Part shown: piece by piece, positions 13,776 to 21,639 of the stretch
Position numbering within the stretch: the stretch's first letter is position 1
How the letters are laid out: every line of letters begins with the position of its first letter
Assembly: GCA_023145935.1 (NCBI GenBank)
Contig: JAGLDB010000011.1
Span: 1 to 21,639, forward strand
Direction: 5' to 3'
Length of the DNA: 21,639 nt
Source of the DNA: Candidatus Sabulitectum sp.
Lineage (GTDB): Bacteria > Fermentibacterota > Fermentibacteria > Fermentibacterales > Fermentibacteraceae
Translations under genes and position numbers: made by a program
The notes under the pieces: model-generated
What the model was told of the DNA's origin: nothing
Seen by the model: the letters and a program-made list of their open reading frames with translations, nothing else
Database searches by the model: none

Positions 13776-15575
13776 TTGACACATAATTTTTACGATGATG
13801 ACTCAAAGAGTAAAACCCATAAAGCAAGCTCAGCAAAGCTGCTTTTGAGGTTTCTGCCCTACCTGAAGCCACACTGGAAAGCATTCAGCCTGGCGATCTT
13901 TCTCCTGTTCTTTGCAATAGCAGGGGAGCTTGCAGGGCCTCTGGTGCTTCGTGCAGTGATAGATGATGCTATTCCCGCAGGAAGTGCATCAGACATAGTG
14001 AAGCTCTCCGGTCTTTTTGCTCTGATATTTCTTGTTACCATGGTTATTTCCTATGCGCAGGTAATTGTGGCAACCCGTATAGGTCTTTCCATTGTTCGTT
14101 CTCTGAAACGGAAGCTGTTCGATCATGTGATGACTCTTTCAATGGGTTTTTTCCATGCGAACCCATCTGGAAAGCTCATGGCTCGTGTTGAAAGTGATAC
14201 AGAGAGAGTGCGGATGCTCTTCAGTGAAACCAGCATGGCTCTTCTTAGAAATGCAGCAATGGTGGTTGGTACTCTTTTGATCATGTTCAAAGCGAACAGC
14301 TACATAGCCCTGCGTGTACTGGCCGTAACCATTCCTGTTGGGCTGATCGCATTGTTTGTGCTGCGGAGAATGCGCGGCATGTGGATGGATGTTCGGAAGG
14401 CATATGCGTCAATCGCAGCGGTTGCTTCAGAATATGTTCGGGCAGTGCCTGTGCTTCAGGTATTCGGTTCCACTGGATACGCCCTGAAAAAAATGCATAA
14501 GCAGGGTAGAAACTACTTCAAGAAGGAAGTTAAAGCCTTTTTGTGGGAATACACATTCTGGAGTTTCCTGGGTTCTCTTGAAATAGCCGCAATAGGTGTG
14601 ATACTGGTTTCAGGCAGACCTGGTGTTATCAGTGGTGTTGTTACTGTTGGTACTGTTGTGATGTTTGTTGAATACACCAGAAGACTCTTCGGTCCCCTTG
14701 TGATGTTCTCTGAAACGCTGAACCAGATACAGCGGGCGCTGGCGTCCGGTGAAAGACTTATTGAGATACTGGACACTTCCACCCAGACCCCTGATGGAAG
14801 TTTGAAGAATTCCGGTTTCCCGAATCCCTGGAACAGGATAGAGTTTGAGGATGTGTGGTTTCGTTATTCAGAGGAAAGTGAGTGGGCTTTGAAAGGAGTC
14901 AGCTTTACTCTCACAAGAGGAGAGACCGTTGCTCTGGTTGGTGACAGCGGCGGCGGGAAAAGCACCATTGTTTCACTGCTCATGAGATTCTATCACATTG
15001 AAAAAGGCAGAATTTCCATTGATGGTGTTAACATCTATGACCTTACACTTGACGCATGGCGAAGTGGTCTGGGTCTGGTTTTGCAGGAGGTCAACCTGTT
15101 CTCTGGAACGCTTTCCGGTAACCTCACTGTTTTTGACCACTCAGTTTCCAGAGAGAAGCAGGAAAAGGCATTGCAGATCATAGAAGCCGGAGAGTTGCTG
15201 GAACGGATCCCCGGTGGTCTGGATGGAAGGATAAGTGAGGGTGGAACGAACCTTTCAATGGGCCAGCGGCAGTTGATAAACATTGCAAGAGCTATGCTTC
15301 GGCAACCTGAAATTCTTGTTCTTGATGAGGCCACCTCAAGCGTTGATCCCGGCACAGAGCAGAGAATTCAGAGGGCTACAGATCTTGCCATGCATGGCAG
15401 AACAGCCCTTGTGGTTGCCCACAGGCTAGCCACGATTGTACACGCTTCGCAGATAATTGTTATTCGCCACGGAATAGTAGCAGAGCAGGGAACCCACAGC
15501 GAACTGCTTGTGAAGAACGGCATATATGCAAGACTTCACAGCCTTCAGTTCGGAGGTGATCCAGTTGCTCAGTAA
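13776..15575 (+). CDS. ABC exporter half-transporter, subunit with catalytic Walker B
   Basis: 599 residues from a TTG start that has GGAG 7 nt upstream; a GTG at 13740 in the same frame lacks a good SD. The N-terminal membrane domain of about 6 helices (30-310) is of the MsbA/LmrA exporter type. The ATPase domain follows: Walker A GDSGGGKST (389-397), Q-loop Gln437, signature LSMGQ (493-497), which deviates from LSGGQ, Walker B ILVLDEAT with Asp517 and Glu518, and switch His549. The catalytic Glu is present. Together with the next gene it should form a heterodimer with one active and one degenerate ATP site, as in TM287/288, BmrCD and LmrCD. The substrate may be a drug, lipid or peptide; sequence does not decide. 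The end overlaps the start of the next gene by 11 nt. Confidence 0.92.
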   Translation: MTHNFYDDDSKSKTHKASSAKLLLRFLPYLKPHWKAFSLAIFLLFFAIAGELAGPLVLRAVIDDAIPAGSASDIVKLSGLFALIFLVTMVISYAQVIVATRIGLSIVRSLKRKLFDHVMTLSMGFFHANPSGKLMARVESDTERVRMLFSETSMALLRNAAMVVGTLLIMFKANSYIALRVLAVTIPVGLIALFVLRRMRGMWMDVRKAYASIAAVASEYVRAVPVLQVFGSTGYALKKMHKQGRNYFKKEVKAFLWEYTFWSFLGSLEIAAIGVILVSGRPGVISGVVTVGTVVMFVEYTRRLFGPLVMFSETLNQIQRALASGERLIEILDTSTQTPDGSLKNSGFPNPWNRIEFEDVWFRYSEESEWALKGVSFTLTRGETVALVGDSGGGKSTIVSLLMRFYHIEKGRISIDGVNIYDLTLDAWRSGLGLVLQEVNLFSGTLSGNLTVFDHSVSREKQEKALQIIEAGELLERIPGGLDGRISEGGTNLSMGQRQLINIARAMLRQPEILVLDEATSSVDPGTEQRIQRATDLAMHGRTALVVAHRLATIVHASQIIVIRHGIVAEQGTHSELLVKNGIYARLHSLQFGGDPVAQ

Positions 15576-17316
15576 AGGCATGAAGAAATGGTCGAAGTAT
15601 CTGAAATGGATCTTTAACTATTGGAAACCTGTTCGAAAGTATATGGTGTTCCTGATCCTCTTTACACTGCTTTCAAGCGTGGTTGCACTTGGCTTTCCTC
15701 TGGTATTCAGATATCTGCTTGATCATGTGCACACCATTCTGGGAACCCCGGATTCAGCAGGATTCAATAAGATAATATGGGTTCTTGCAGGGCTGGCAAT
15801 TGCAAGGTTTGTGGCAGGGCTGTATCCAGGGGCCAGGGCAATAATCAACAGCACAATAGGAATTCTGGTTCGTGATGATGTTTTCGGGGCGATCATGCGG
15901 AAGGACTGGCGGTTTTTTAACAAGTTCCGCCCTGGGGATCTTACCACCCGCCTTACCGATGACATCACAGATTACCCCAGAATTGCATGGTTCAGTTGCA
16001 GTGCGTTTTTCAGAGCTCTTGAATCGACTTCCAGACTGGTGTTCTGTATGGCTGTGATGTTCTTCATGAGCTGGAAGCTGACTCTTATAGCCATGGCACC
16101 CCTGCCGGTGATGCTGTTCATCTTTTATACAGTGGAGCACAGGCTTGGAAAGAAAGTAACAGCCAGCAGAAAAGCTACCAGTCATACCAACGACTTGCTT
16201 GACAGCACCTTTGACGGCATAGCTATTGTCAAAGCATATCGTGCGGAAAAACCTCTTGCTGCAAGGCTTCATCGTCTTCTTGATGAGAGATTTGACATAG
16301 ATTTCTCGCTGATGAAGCTGGAGATGATCATACATGGATTGTACAGCATCATAGGCCAGGTGGGTAAGGTTACCGTTATGCTGGTTGGTGGTCTTATGGT
16401 AATTGATGACAAGATAGGGATAGGTGATTTTTACGCCTTTTATGTTTATCTGGATATGCTTCTTGCTCCCATGATGGATATTCCAAATCTCTTTGTTGCT
16501 TCCCGTCAGGCTTTTGTATCAATCGACAGGGAGATGGAAGTTATGGACTTTCCCCAGCAGAAGAAACAGAATGAAGATGGGGAACCGGTGGAAAGGGTTA
16601 ACGAGATCCAGGCAGTGAACGCTTCTTTCAGCTATGACAGTGGAGGCGGGCTCAGGGACTTGAACTTCCACTTCAAGGCACCCTCGGTGATAGCAGTGGT
16701 TGGTGAAGTTGGATCCGGCAAGACAACCCTTCTGAAAATGCTTACAGGTTTGTTGCCTGCGGACAGCGGCAGCATTACAGTTAACGGCAAAGAACTTGGA
16801 GTGGTAAACATTACGTCGGCTCTAGGTTATGTTCCACAGGACTCAGTGCTTCTTGGCGAATCTGTTGAAGAGAATGTCAGATTCGGCAGGGATTTTGTAT
16901 CTGATGCTGATATCGAGAATGCTCTTAAGGTTGCCGGTATCGGAGCGGATGAACTTGGAGAGAACAAGATCCTTGGTCAGAGGGGTGTTGGTGCCAGTGG
17001 GGGTCAGCGGCAGAGAATCGCAATAGCCAGGGCTCTTGCGGGAAAACCCTCATTGCTTCTACTTGATGATTGCACCGCCGCTCTTGATGCGCAGAAGGAA
17101 GATGCTTTCTGGGAGAATCTCAGATCAGGGGGGTTGAGTCCTCTGACTCTGGTTGTTACGCACAGGGAAGCAACAGTAAGACAGAGTGAGATGGTTCTTT
17201 TTATAAGTAACGGAAAACTAATGGATACTGGAATTCACAGCGATTTGCTGAAAAGCAATCCAGAGTACGCCCGGGTTATCCGGGGAATGGAATCGGAGGA
17301 GAGTAATCATGGCTAG
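15565..17316 (+). CDS. ABC exporter half-transporter, subunit with degenerate Walker B
   Basis: 583 residues from a TTG placed 8 nt after GGAGG. The first in-frame ATG (15580) would give 578 residues and has only a weak AAAGG next to it. Membrane helices occupy about 25-310. In the ATPase domain Walker A is GEVGSGKTT (380-388), Q-loop Gln425, signature ASGGQ (477-481), Walker B LLLLDD with Asp501 and Asp502, and switch His533. The catalytic Glu is replaced by Asp502, the mark of the non-hydrolysing site in heterodimeric exporters. Its own signature is nearly canonical and would complete the active site of the partner. The stop overlaps the next gene by 8 nt, so all three products are made from one transcript. 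Confidence 0.92.
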   Translation: MLSKGMKKWSKYLKWIFNYWKPVRKYMVFLILFTLLSSVVALGFPLVFRYLLDHVHTILGTPDSAGFNKIIWVLAGLAIARFVAGLYPGARAIINSTIGILVRDDVFGAIMRKDWRFFNKFRPGDLTTRLTDDITDYPRIAWFSCSAFFRALESTSRLVFCMAVMFFMSWKLTLIAMAPLPVMLFIFYTVEHRLGKKVTASRKATSHTNDLLDSTFDGIAIVKAYRAEKPLAARLHRLLDERFDIDFSLMKLEMIIHGLYSIIGQVGKVTVMLVGGLMVIDDKIGIGDFYAFYVYLDMLLAPMMDIPNLFVASRQAFVSIDREMEVMDFPQQKKQNEDGEPVERVNEIQAVNASFSYDSGGGLRDLNFHFKAPSVIAVVGEVGSGKTTLLKMLTGLLPADSGSITVNGKELGVVNITSALGYVPQDSVLLGESVEENVRFGRDFVSDADIENALKVAGIGADELGENKILGQRGVGASGGQRQRIAIARALAGKPSLLLLDDCTAALDAQKEDAFWENLRSGGLSPLTLVVTHREATVRQSEMVLFISNGKLMDTGIHSDLLKSNPEYARVIRGMESEESNHG

Positions 17317-19270
17317 AGAACACGATATCAAGAAAGCACTGGATGAACTGAGAACAGATAACCATTTCGATTTGTTTCTTCGGGAAACAGGGGAGAGGAT
17401 TCTTTTCACCTTTACAATTCTTAACGCTCTGAAAGATGATGCAAGTCCGGAAAGAGTTAAGGAACTGAATGAGAAAGCGCAGGCTCCTCTTCTTTCGGAA
17501 ACCTATGAGAAAAGCCTTGCAAATCCTGCAAAAGCGGTAGAGGTTTTCGGAGAAGAACTTGGAAGATTTGTTTCTGTTTTCAATTACAGAGCGCTTCTGC
17601 TCTTCAATAACGCTTTTAGAGGGAATGCTCCAGCAGTTGAGCAGTGGGCAGACCACTGGCTTGAAGCGAGAATAGCAGGTCAGGATGGTTTTGCCGCACT
17701 GATGAAAGAAAGATGGGCTGAGGTCAGGCTCGATCTGAATGAAAAGATGTATCGTGAGGCATATGATCCTTCGAGCAGTTTTTACACCGATATAGCTCTT
17801 GCTGCCAATGCTGATGATCTTTCATATCTCTACAGGTACGGGGTTAGAATAACAGAGAACAATACAAAAACTGCTTCCTTCATCAACTCTCTTCCCGAAG
17901 AGGATATCAAGCTTATCGTGGAAACCATGGTTGAGGCATACATCGAGGGATTTACCGAATCCGGTATGGATCACTCGATCAAGAATTCTCTGGGGCTGGC
18001 AATACCTGCAGGCTACGAGCGGATCGTACCGGGACTAATTGCAGGTTTTGAAAAATTTGGTCTCAAGATGTTTGTTAGAATGGTCCAGGGAGCAAAACTC
18101 AACAGGCAGGCAGCTTACGACCACAGATTCGACTATGCTCTCAGCATCACAGAGGAAATGGTTGAAAAAAGAATCGCTGTGGTTGAAGAGATTTTCAGCG
18201 GGATGACCGATGTGTTGGGCAATTTCTCCGGATCGGCATATCTGGAGGTTTTCGGAGAACCTCCATTCAGCCCTGTTCTTAAGCCTGAAGCATGCAAGGC
18301 GGATGACAAGGCTTCAGGTCTGTTCAACAAACAGATGCAGGGGCTGCGGATGACTGCCAACGAATACATGCCCGGTGATGAAACCAGTTTTGAGATCATC
18401 GCATTCCCATCCCCTGAGATTCAGGGTGACTTCCAGGAGATATTTAAGGATACTGTGAGGCTTAACACTCTTTCAAACAAAACATACAGGCCGGTTCAAC
18501 AGGCCATCATCGATGCCATGGACGGCGCAGAGTACGCTCATGTTCTTGGTAGTGGCACCAATGAAACCGATCTTAAAGTTTCATTGTGCCCAATAAGTGA
18601 CCCCGAAAAAGAGACTATCTTCGAGAATTGTCTTGCTTCTGTCAACATTCCTCTGGGAGAGGTGTTCACATCTCCGGTCCTCAAGGGAACAACTGGATTA
18701 CTCCATGTTGAAGAGTCTTTCTTGAGAGGGCTGAAGTACGACAACATCCGCCTTGAGTTCAAAGATGGTTATGTGTCTGAATGGTCATGCAACAACTTCG
18801 ATGACCCGGAGCGAGGAAAGGATTACATAACCGAGAACCTCTTTTTTCCTCACAAAACCCTTCCACTTGGTGAATTTGCCATAGGAACAAACACAGTTGT
18901 TTATGCCATGGCTTTGAAACACAAGATCATGGGTCTGCTTCCCATTCTTATTCTGGAGAAGATGGGCCCTCACTTCGCCGTTGGTGATACATGCTACTCA
19001 TGGTCCGAAGACTCTCAGAAACCCAGCCCTGTAACCGGTAAGACCATGATCGCTGTTGATAATGAGAAGACAATACAGCGCAGGGAAGACCCTTCACTTG
19101 CCTACACCAACAAGCATACCGATGTGACTCTTCCATACAGCTCGCTGGACTCTATCAGCGTGATCCATCCAGGCGGCAGGGAAGTTTTCATAATCAAGGG
19201 TGGAAGATTTGTGCTGCCGGGTACAGAGATGCTTAACGAAGCCATAGATGAAGCACACGGATACCTTTAA
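17309..19270 (+). CDS. M29-type aminopeptidase, long form with N-terminal extension
   Basis: 653 residues. The C-terminal half (about 340-653) matches the M29 (AmpS/AmpT, PepS) aminopeptidase core: 'GSGTNETDLKVSL' (414-426), 'NIPLGEVFTSP' with Glu451, 'LGEFAIGTN' with Glu522, 'GPHFAVGDTCYSW' with His555 and Tyr563, and KHTD with His603 and Asp605. These are the positions of the two-metal site and catalytic residues. The first roughly 330 residues are helical and absent from short M29 enzymes of about 410 residues; longer forms are known in anaerobes. It should remove N-terminal residues from peptides in the cytosol. GGAGGAGAG precedes the ATG, which overlaps the exporter gene by 8 nt, and the end overlaps the next gene by 23 nt. 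Processing of a peptide handled by the exporter is a possible role, inferred from the operon. Confidence 0.82.
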   Translation: MAREHDIKKALDELRTDNHFDLFLRETGERILFTFTILNALKDDASPERVKELNEKAQAPLLSETYEKSLANPAKAVEVFGEELGRFVSVFNYRALLLFNNAFRGNAPAVEQWADHWLEARIAGQDGFAALMKERWAEVRLDLNEKMYREAYDPSSSFYTDIALAANADDLSYLYRYGVRITENNTKTASFINSLPEEDIKLIVETMVEAYIEGFTESGMDHSIKNSLGLAIPAGYERIVPGLIAGFEKFGLKMFVRMVQGAKLNRQAAYDHRFDYALSITEEMVEKRIAVVEEIFSGMTDVLGNFSGSAYLEVFGEPPFSPVLKPEACKADDKASGLFNKQMQGLRMTANEYMPGDETSFEIIAFPSPEIQGDFQEIFKDTVRLNTLSNKTYRPVQQAIIDAMDGAEYAHVLGSGTNETDLKVSLCPISDPEKETIFENCLASVNIPLGEVFTSPVLKGTTGLLHVEESFLRGLKYDNIRLEFKDGYVSEWSCNNFDDPERGKDYITENLFFPHKTLPLGEFAIGTNTVVYAMALKHKIMGLLPILILEKMGPHFAVGDTCYSWSEDSQKPSPVTGKTMIAVDNEKTIQRREDPSLAYTNKHTDVTLPYSSLDSISVIHPGGREVFIIKGGRFVLPGTEMLNEAIDEAHGYL

Positions 19271-20156
19271 AAACTGCATGCTCTGTCCACGCCGGTGCGG
19301 TGTGGACAGGCTTTCCGGTGACACCGGTTACTGCGGGGCGGGCTCTGTAATGGAGGTCGCCTCGCTTGTTGTTCACAAGGGAGAAGAACCGTTCCTCGCA
19401 GGAGAAAAAGGTGTAGGCAACGTGTTCTTCAACCACTGTTCAATGAACTGCGTCTACTGTCAGAATTACCAGATCAGCAGGTTCGGAGGGGGCACGGAAT
19501 ACACGTCTGACGCCCTTGCATCGAAGTTGATCGATTTTCAGGAACAGGGCTGCCCCACAGTGGGTTTTGTTTCACCAGGCCACTATCTGCCACTGGTTGC
19601 TGAAACAATTCAGACAGCCGGGAAGAAAGGCCTTACCGTTCCCGTTATCTGGAACTCAAACGGGTTTGAAACAGTGGAAGCACTGGTCATGCTTGAAGGT
19701 CTTGTGGATATCTATCTGCCGGACTTCAAGTACTGGAGTAAAGATTACTCCAGAAAGTATTCTGATACACCAGACTATCCTGAGGCAGCAAGAACTTCCA
19801 TAAAGGAAATGTTCAGACAGGTCGGGCCACTGAAAATAGAAAATGGAATAGCCACAGAAGGTCTCTGCATCAGACACCTGGTTCTTCCCAATGATCTTGC
19901 TGACACGGAAGAGATACTTCGCTTCATTGCGTCGGTATCAACAGACATTTCAGTGAGCCTGATGTCCCAGTATAACCCGGTGTACCGGGCAGATGAGTTT
20001 GTTCTTCTCTCTAGGAAACTGAGACCATCAGAGTACTGGAAAGTTGTGCAGATAGCAGAGGAACTGGGTCTTTCAAACACTCTTATTCAGGAGCCTGATT
20101 CCTCACCGGATCACTATCTGCCTGATTTCAAGAAGAAAAACATTTTCAGAACCTGA
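19248..20156 (+). CDS. PflX-like radical SAM protein (pyruvate formate-lyase activase-related)
   Basis: 302 residues. An N-terminal cysteine group (Cys10, 13, 17 and 29 in 'NCMLCPRRCGVDRLSGDTGYC') precedes the radical SAM motif C64-x3-C68-x2-C71 (HCSMNCVYCQNY). This architecture is that of COG1313 'PflX' proteins, whose substrate is not known; despite the name, they are not shown to activate pyruvate formate-lyase. The rest is the TIM-barrel domain ('TVGFVSPGHYLP', 'PVIWNSNGFET', 'DIYLPDFKYW', 'MSQYNPVYRA'). ATG 19248 lies inside the aminopeptidase gene, with a poor SD, so translation is probably coupled. The next ATG (Met11) would cut off Cys10. No glycyl-radical enzyme gene is in the window. 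Confidence 0.88.
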   Translation: MKHTDTFKNCMLCPRRCGVDRLSGDTGYCGAGSVMEVASLVVHKGEEPFLAGEKGVGNVFFNHCSMNCVYCQNYQISRFGGGTEYTSDALASKLIDFQEQGCPTVGFVSPGHYLPLVAETIQTAGKKGLTVPVIWNSNGFETVEALVMLEGLVDIYLPDFKYWSKDYSRKYSDTPDYPEAARTSIKEMFRQVGPLKIENGIATEGLCIRHLVLPNDLADTEEILRFIASVSTDISVSLMSQYNPVYRADEFVLLSRKLRPSEYWKVVQIAEELGLSNTLIQEPDSSPDHYLPDFKKKNIFRT

Positions 20157-20248
20157 GGGATGATTTGAAGACAGCTATTCAGCTACTTGCCCTCCCATGG
20201 AGATCTAAAGCATATTCTTACTGGAAACAGAAGCAAAAGGAATGAATT

Positions 20249-21421
20249 TTGAAAAGCATAGACAACACTGAATTGTTGCAGATTATTGCTCGTGATGAAG
20301 ATAGTAGCCATCAATTCAAAGCTGATGTTACCAATGAGCTTTCTGTAGCTCAGGAAATGATCGCCTTCAGTAACACCATAGGTGGACTGCTTTTAATAGG
20401 AGTTTCAGATGATGGCTCTATATCCGGTTTGACCCGCGTTGATATCAACAGAATAAACAACCTTATTTCAAACGCAGCTTCCCAGCAGATCAAGCCCTCT
20501 ATCAACCCTCTCACCAGGAATTACTCTTTTGCTGAAGGTCTTGTCATGGTGGTTCATGTTCAACCGGGATTGTCTAAACCCTACATGGACAGGAATGGGG
20601 TTATCTGGGTAAAAAACGGAGCAGACAAAAGAAAAGCTACTTCTCGCGAAGAGATCCAGAGGATGTACCAGAGCTCCGGACTGCTACACGGCGATGAAGT
20701 TCTTGTCCCAAGAATGACTGCTGACAATATTGATGAAAAAGTATTTTCGGCTTTTTACAGAAAGCAATTCGGCGAGGAATTTGAGGAACAGGATCTGCCT
20801 TTACATCAAATCATTGAGAACATGGATTTGAGTAGAAACGGCACTCTTAACATTGCCGGGGCACTGCTGTTTGGTAAAAACACTGTGTATAGATTACCGG
20901 TATTTATTGTAAAGTGTGTACATTACCCGGGCGTTGAGATAAGCGACGATAATTACATAGACAGCGAAGATTATTCCGGTACAATAAAAGACATGTTTGA
21001 TGGTTCCCTGAAATACATTTTAAGAAATATCAGAAGGATTCAAAATGGTCAGGGAGTGAATTCTCTTGGAGAACTTGAAATTCCCAAAATTGTTTTTGAA
21101 GAGCTGATAACAAATGCAATTATCCATAGAGACTATTTTGTTTCGGCACCAATACGAATCATGGTCTTCGGCAACCGATTTGAGATCATCAATCCCGGGC
21201 ATTTGCCGAACAACTTAACCATCTCAAATATAAAGAGTGGTAACTCAAACATCAGAAATCCTATTCTTACTTCATTTGCAACAAGAATACTGCCCTATAG
21301 AGGGTTGGGAACGGGAATTCGTCGAGCCTTAAAAGCATACAGCAATATTGAATTTGTCAATGACAGAGACAATAATATGTTCAAAGCAGTTGTTCATTAT
21401 CCGCAGATCGCTGAGTTCTAA
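20249..21421 (+). CDS. AlbA_2 (Schlafen-like) domain protein with GHKL-type ATPase C-terminus
   Basis: 390 residues from a TTG preceded by AAAAGG; an ATG at 20242 in another frame stops after nine codons. The N-terminal AlbA_2 domain (about 15-135) shows 'HQFKADVTNE', 'EMIAFSNTIGGLLLIGVSDDGSISG' and 'WVKNGADKRKATSREEI'. The C-terminal part (about 275-385) has a GHKL-like N-box 'ELITNAIIHRD' (285-295), 'FEIINPGHLP' and 'GLGTG' (352-356), as in COG2865 putative regulators. Such proteins bind nucleic acid and are common in accessory regions; roles in regulation or phage defence are suggested for some. The gene is more AT-rich than its neighbours and stands alone, which hints at transfer. No clear partner is visible. 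Confidence 0.85.
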   Translation: MKSIDNTELLQIIARDEDSSHQFKADVTNELSVAQEMIAFSNTIGGLLLIGVSDDGSISGLTRVDINRINNLISNAASQQIKPSINPLTRNYSFAEGLVMVVHVQPGLSKPYMDRNGVIWVKNGADKRKATSREEIQRMYQSSGLLHGDEVLVPRMTADNIDEKVFSAFYRKQFGEEFEEQDLPLHQIIENMDLSRNGTLNIAGALLFGKNTVYRLPVFIVKCVHYPGVEISDDNYIDSEDYSGTIKDMFDGSLKYILRNIRRIQNGQGVNSLGELEIPKIVFEELITNAIIHRDYFVSAPIRIMVFGNRFEIINPGHLPNNLTISNIKSGNSNIRNPILTSFATRILPYRGLGTGIRRALKAYSNIEFVNDRDNNMFKAVVHYPQIAEF

Positions 21422-21639
21422 TTCTTTATGCAAACCATGCCCTGGAATAGTATCGCCTGAAAGTCGAGCCCAATTACAGGTTTCTATCAGGTTCCAATTC
21501 AGGCAGAACACTAATTTGATTCGATTAATTTTAGAGCTTCATCCTTGACAAGGAAAGATATATTTCACAAGATAGTGCGAGTCGTATCCGGTAACAGTTT
21601 TTAATGTACAATGATGGTAAGTAATTTTCTTGTTTTTAA
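21422..21639 (+). other. 218-nt end region with no clear gene; possible promoter leading out of the window
   Basis: No protein-like ORF, tRNA or terminator is evident after the AlbA_2 gene. TTGACA at 21545-21550 is a perfect -35, but only a weak -10 (CAAGAT, 3 of 6) lies 17 nt on. ATG codons near 21604 and 21611 lack an SD. A gene beginning beyond the edge is possible. Confidence 0.35.

Noticed and set aside
20157..20248. Promoter or terminator between the PflX-like gene and the AlbA_2 gene
   Set aside because: A TTGCCC and CATATT pair is too weak and no stem with a T-run is seen, so nothing is annotated there.

Overview
The window is about 21.6 kb of bacterial chromosome with moderate GC, densely packed with genes in short operons. 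It fits an anaerobic, diderm-like bacterium. The hybrid cluster protein is of the [4Fe-4S] type found in anaerobes, there are two radical SAM enzymes, and there are a candidate outer-membrane barrel and several exported proteins. The C-terminal tail of the first protein (S-W-G-x-I-K) resembles tails I associate with FCB-group candidate phyla such as Fermentibacterota. That placement is a guess, not a result. Start codons are often non-ATG (TTG, GTG and one apparent CTG), each judged from the Shine-Dalgarno (SD) sequence upstream. I see no rRNA, tRNA, CRISPR array, transposase or phage gene, and no stretch over about 300 bases without a gene.

Layout. (a) 1-4722: the 3' end of an exported protein gene and its terminator; a small barrel-like protein (minus); elbB (plus), overlapping convergently with an unrecognised gene (minus); then an Rrf2-type Fe-S regulator and hcp as a two-gene operon ended by a terminator that also works on the other strand. 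(b) 4746-9483 (minus): a YhaO/SbcD-like nuclease and a YhaN/SbcC-like coiled-coil ATPase, overlapping by 8 nt. The ATPase carries an internal membrane hairpin and an unusual C-terminal extension of about 235 residues. (c) 9691-10865 (plus): a PrsW-family intramembrane protease, coupled by a GTGA overlap to a four-helix membrane protein. Its candidate promoter has an inverted repeat around the -10. (d) 11020-13512 (minus): two tandem paralogous exported proteins, then a radical SAM/SPASM enzyme that appears to start at CTG overlapping the previous stop (CTGA). (e) 13596-20156 (plus), divergent from (d): a strong promoter, an 8-residue leader ORF with a near-perfect SD, an asymmetric heterodimeric ABC exporter, an M29-type aminopeptidase and a PflX-like radical SAM protein, all overlapping. 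(f) 20249-21421: an AlbA_2 (Schlafen-like) plus GHKL-ATPase-like protein, more AT-rich than its neighbours, then about 218 nt with no clear gene.

How the genes may work together. Rrf2-hcp looks like a self-contained nitrosative or redox stress response. The YhaO/YhaN pair should form a DNA end-processing complex, here probably tied to the membrane. The most interesting part is 11020-20156. There, a SPASM maturase operon with two exported paralogs stands back to back with an exporter, an aminopeptidase and a second radical SAM gene. That is compatible with an uncharacterised protein or peptide modification and export system, but the functional link is inferred only from gene order.
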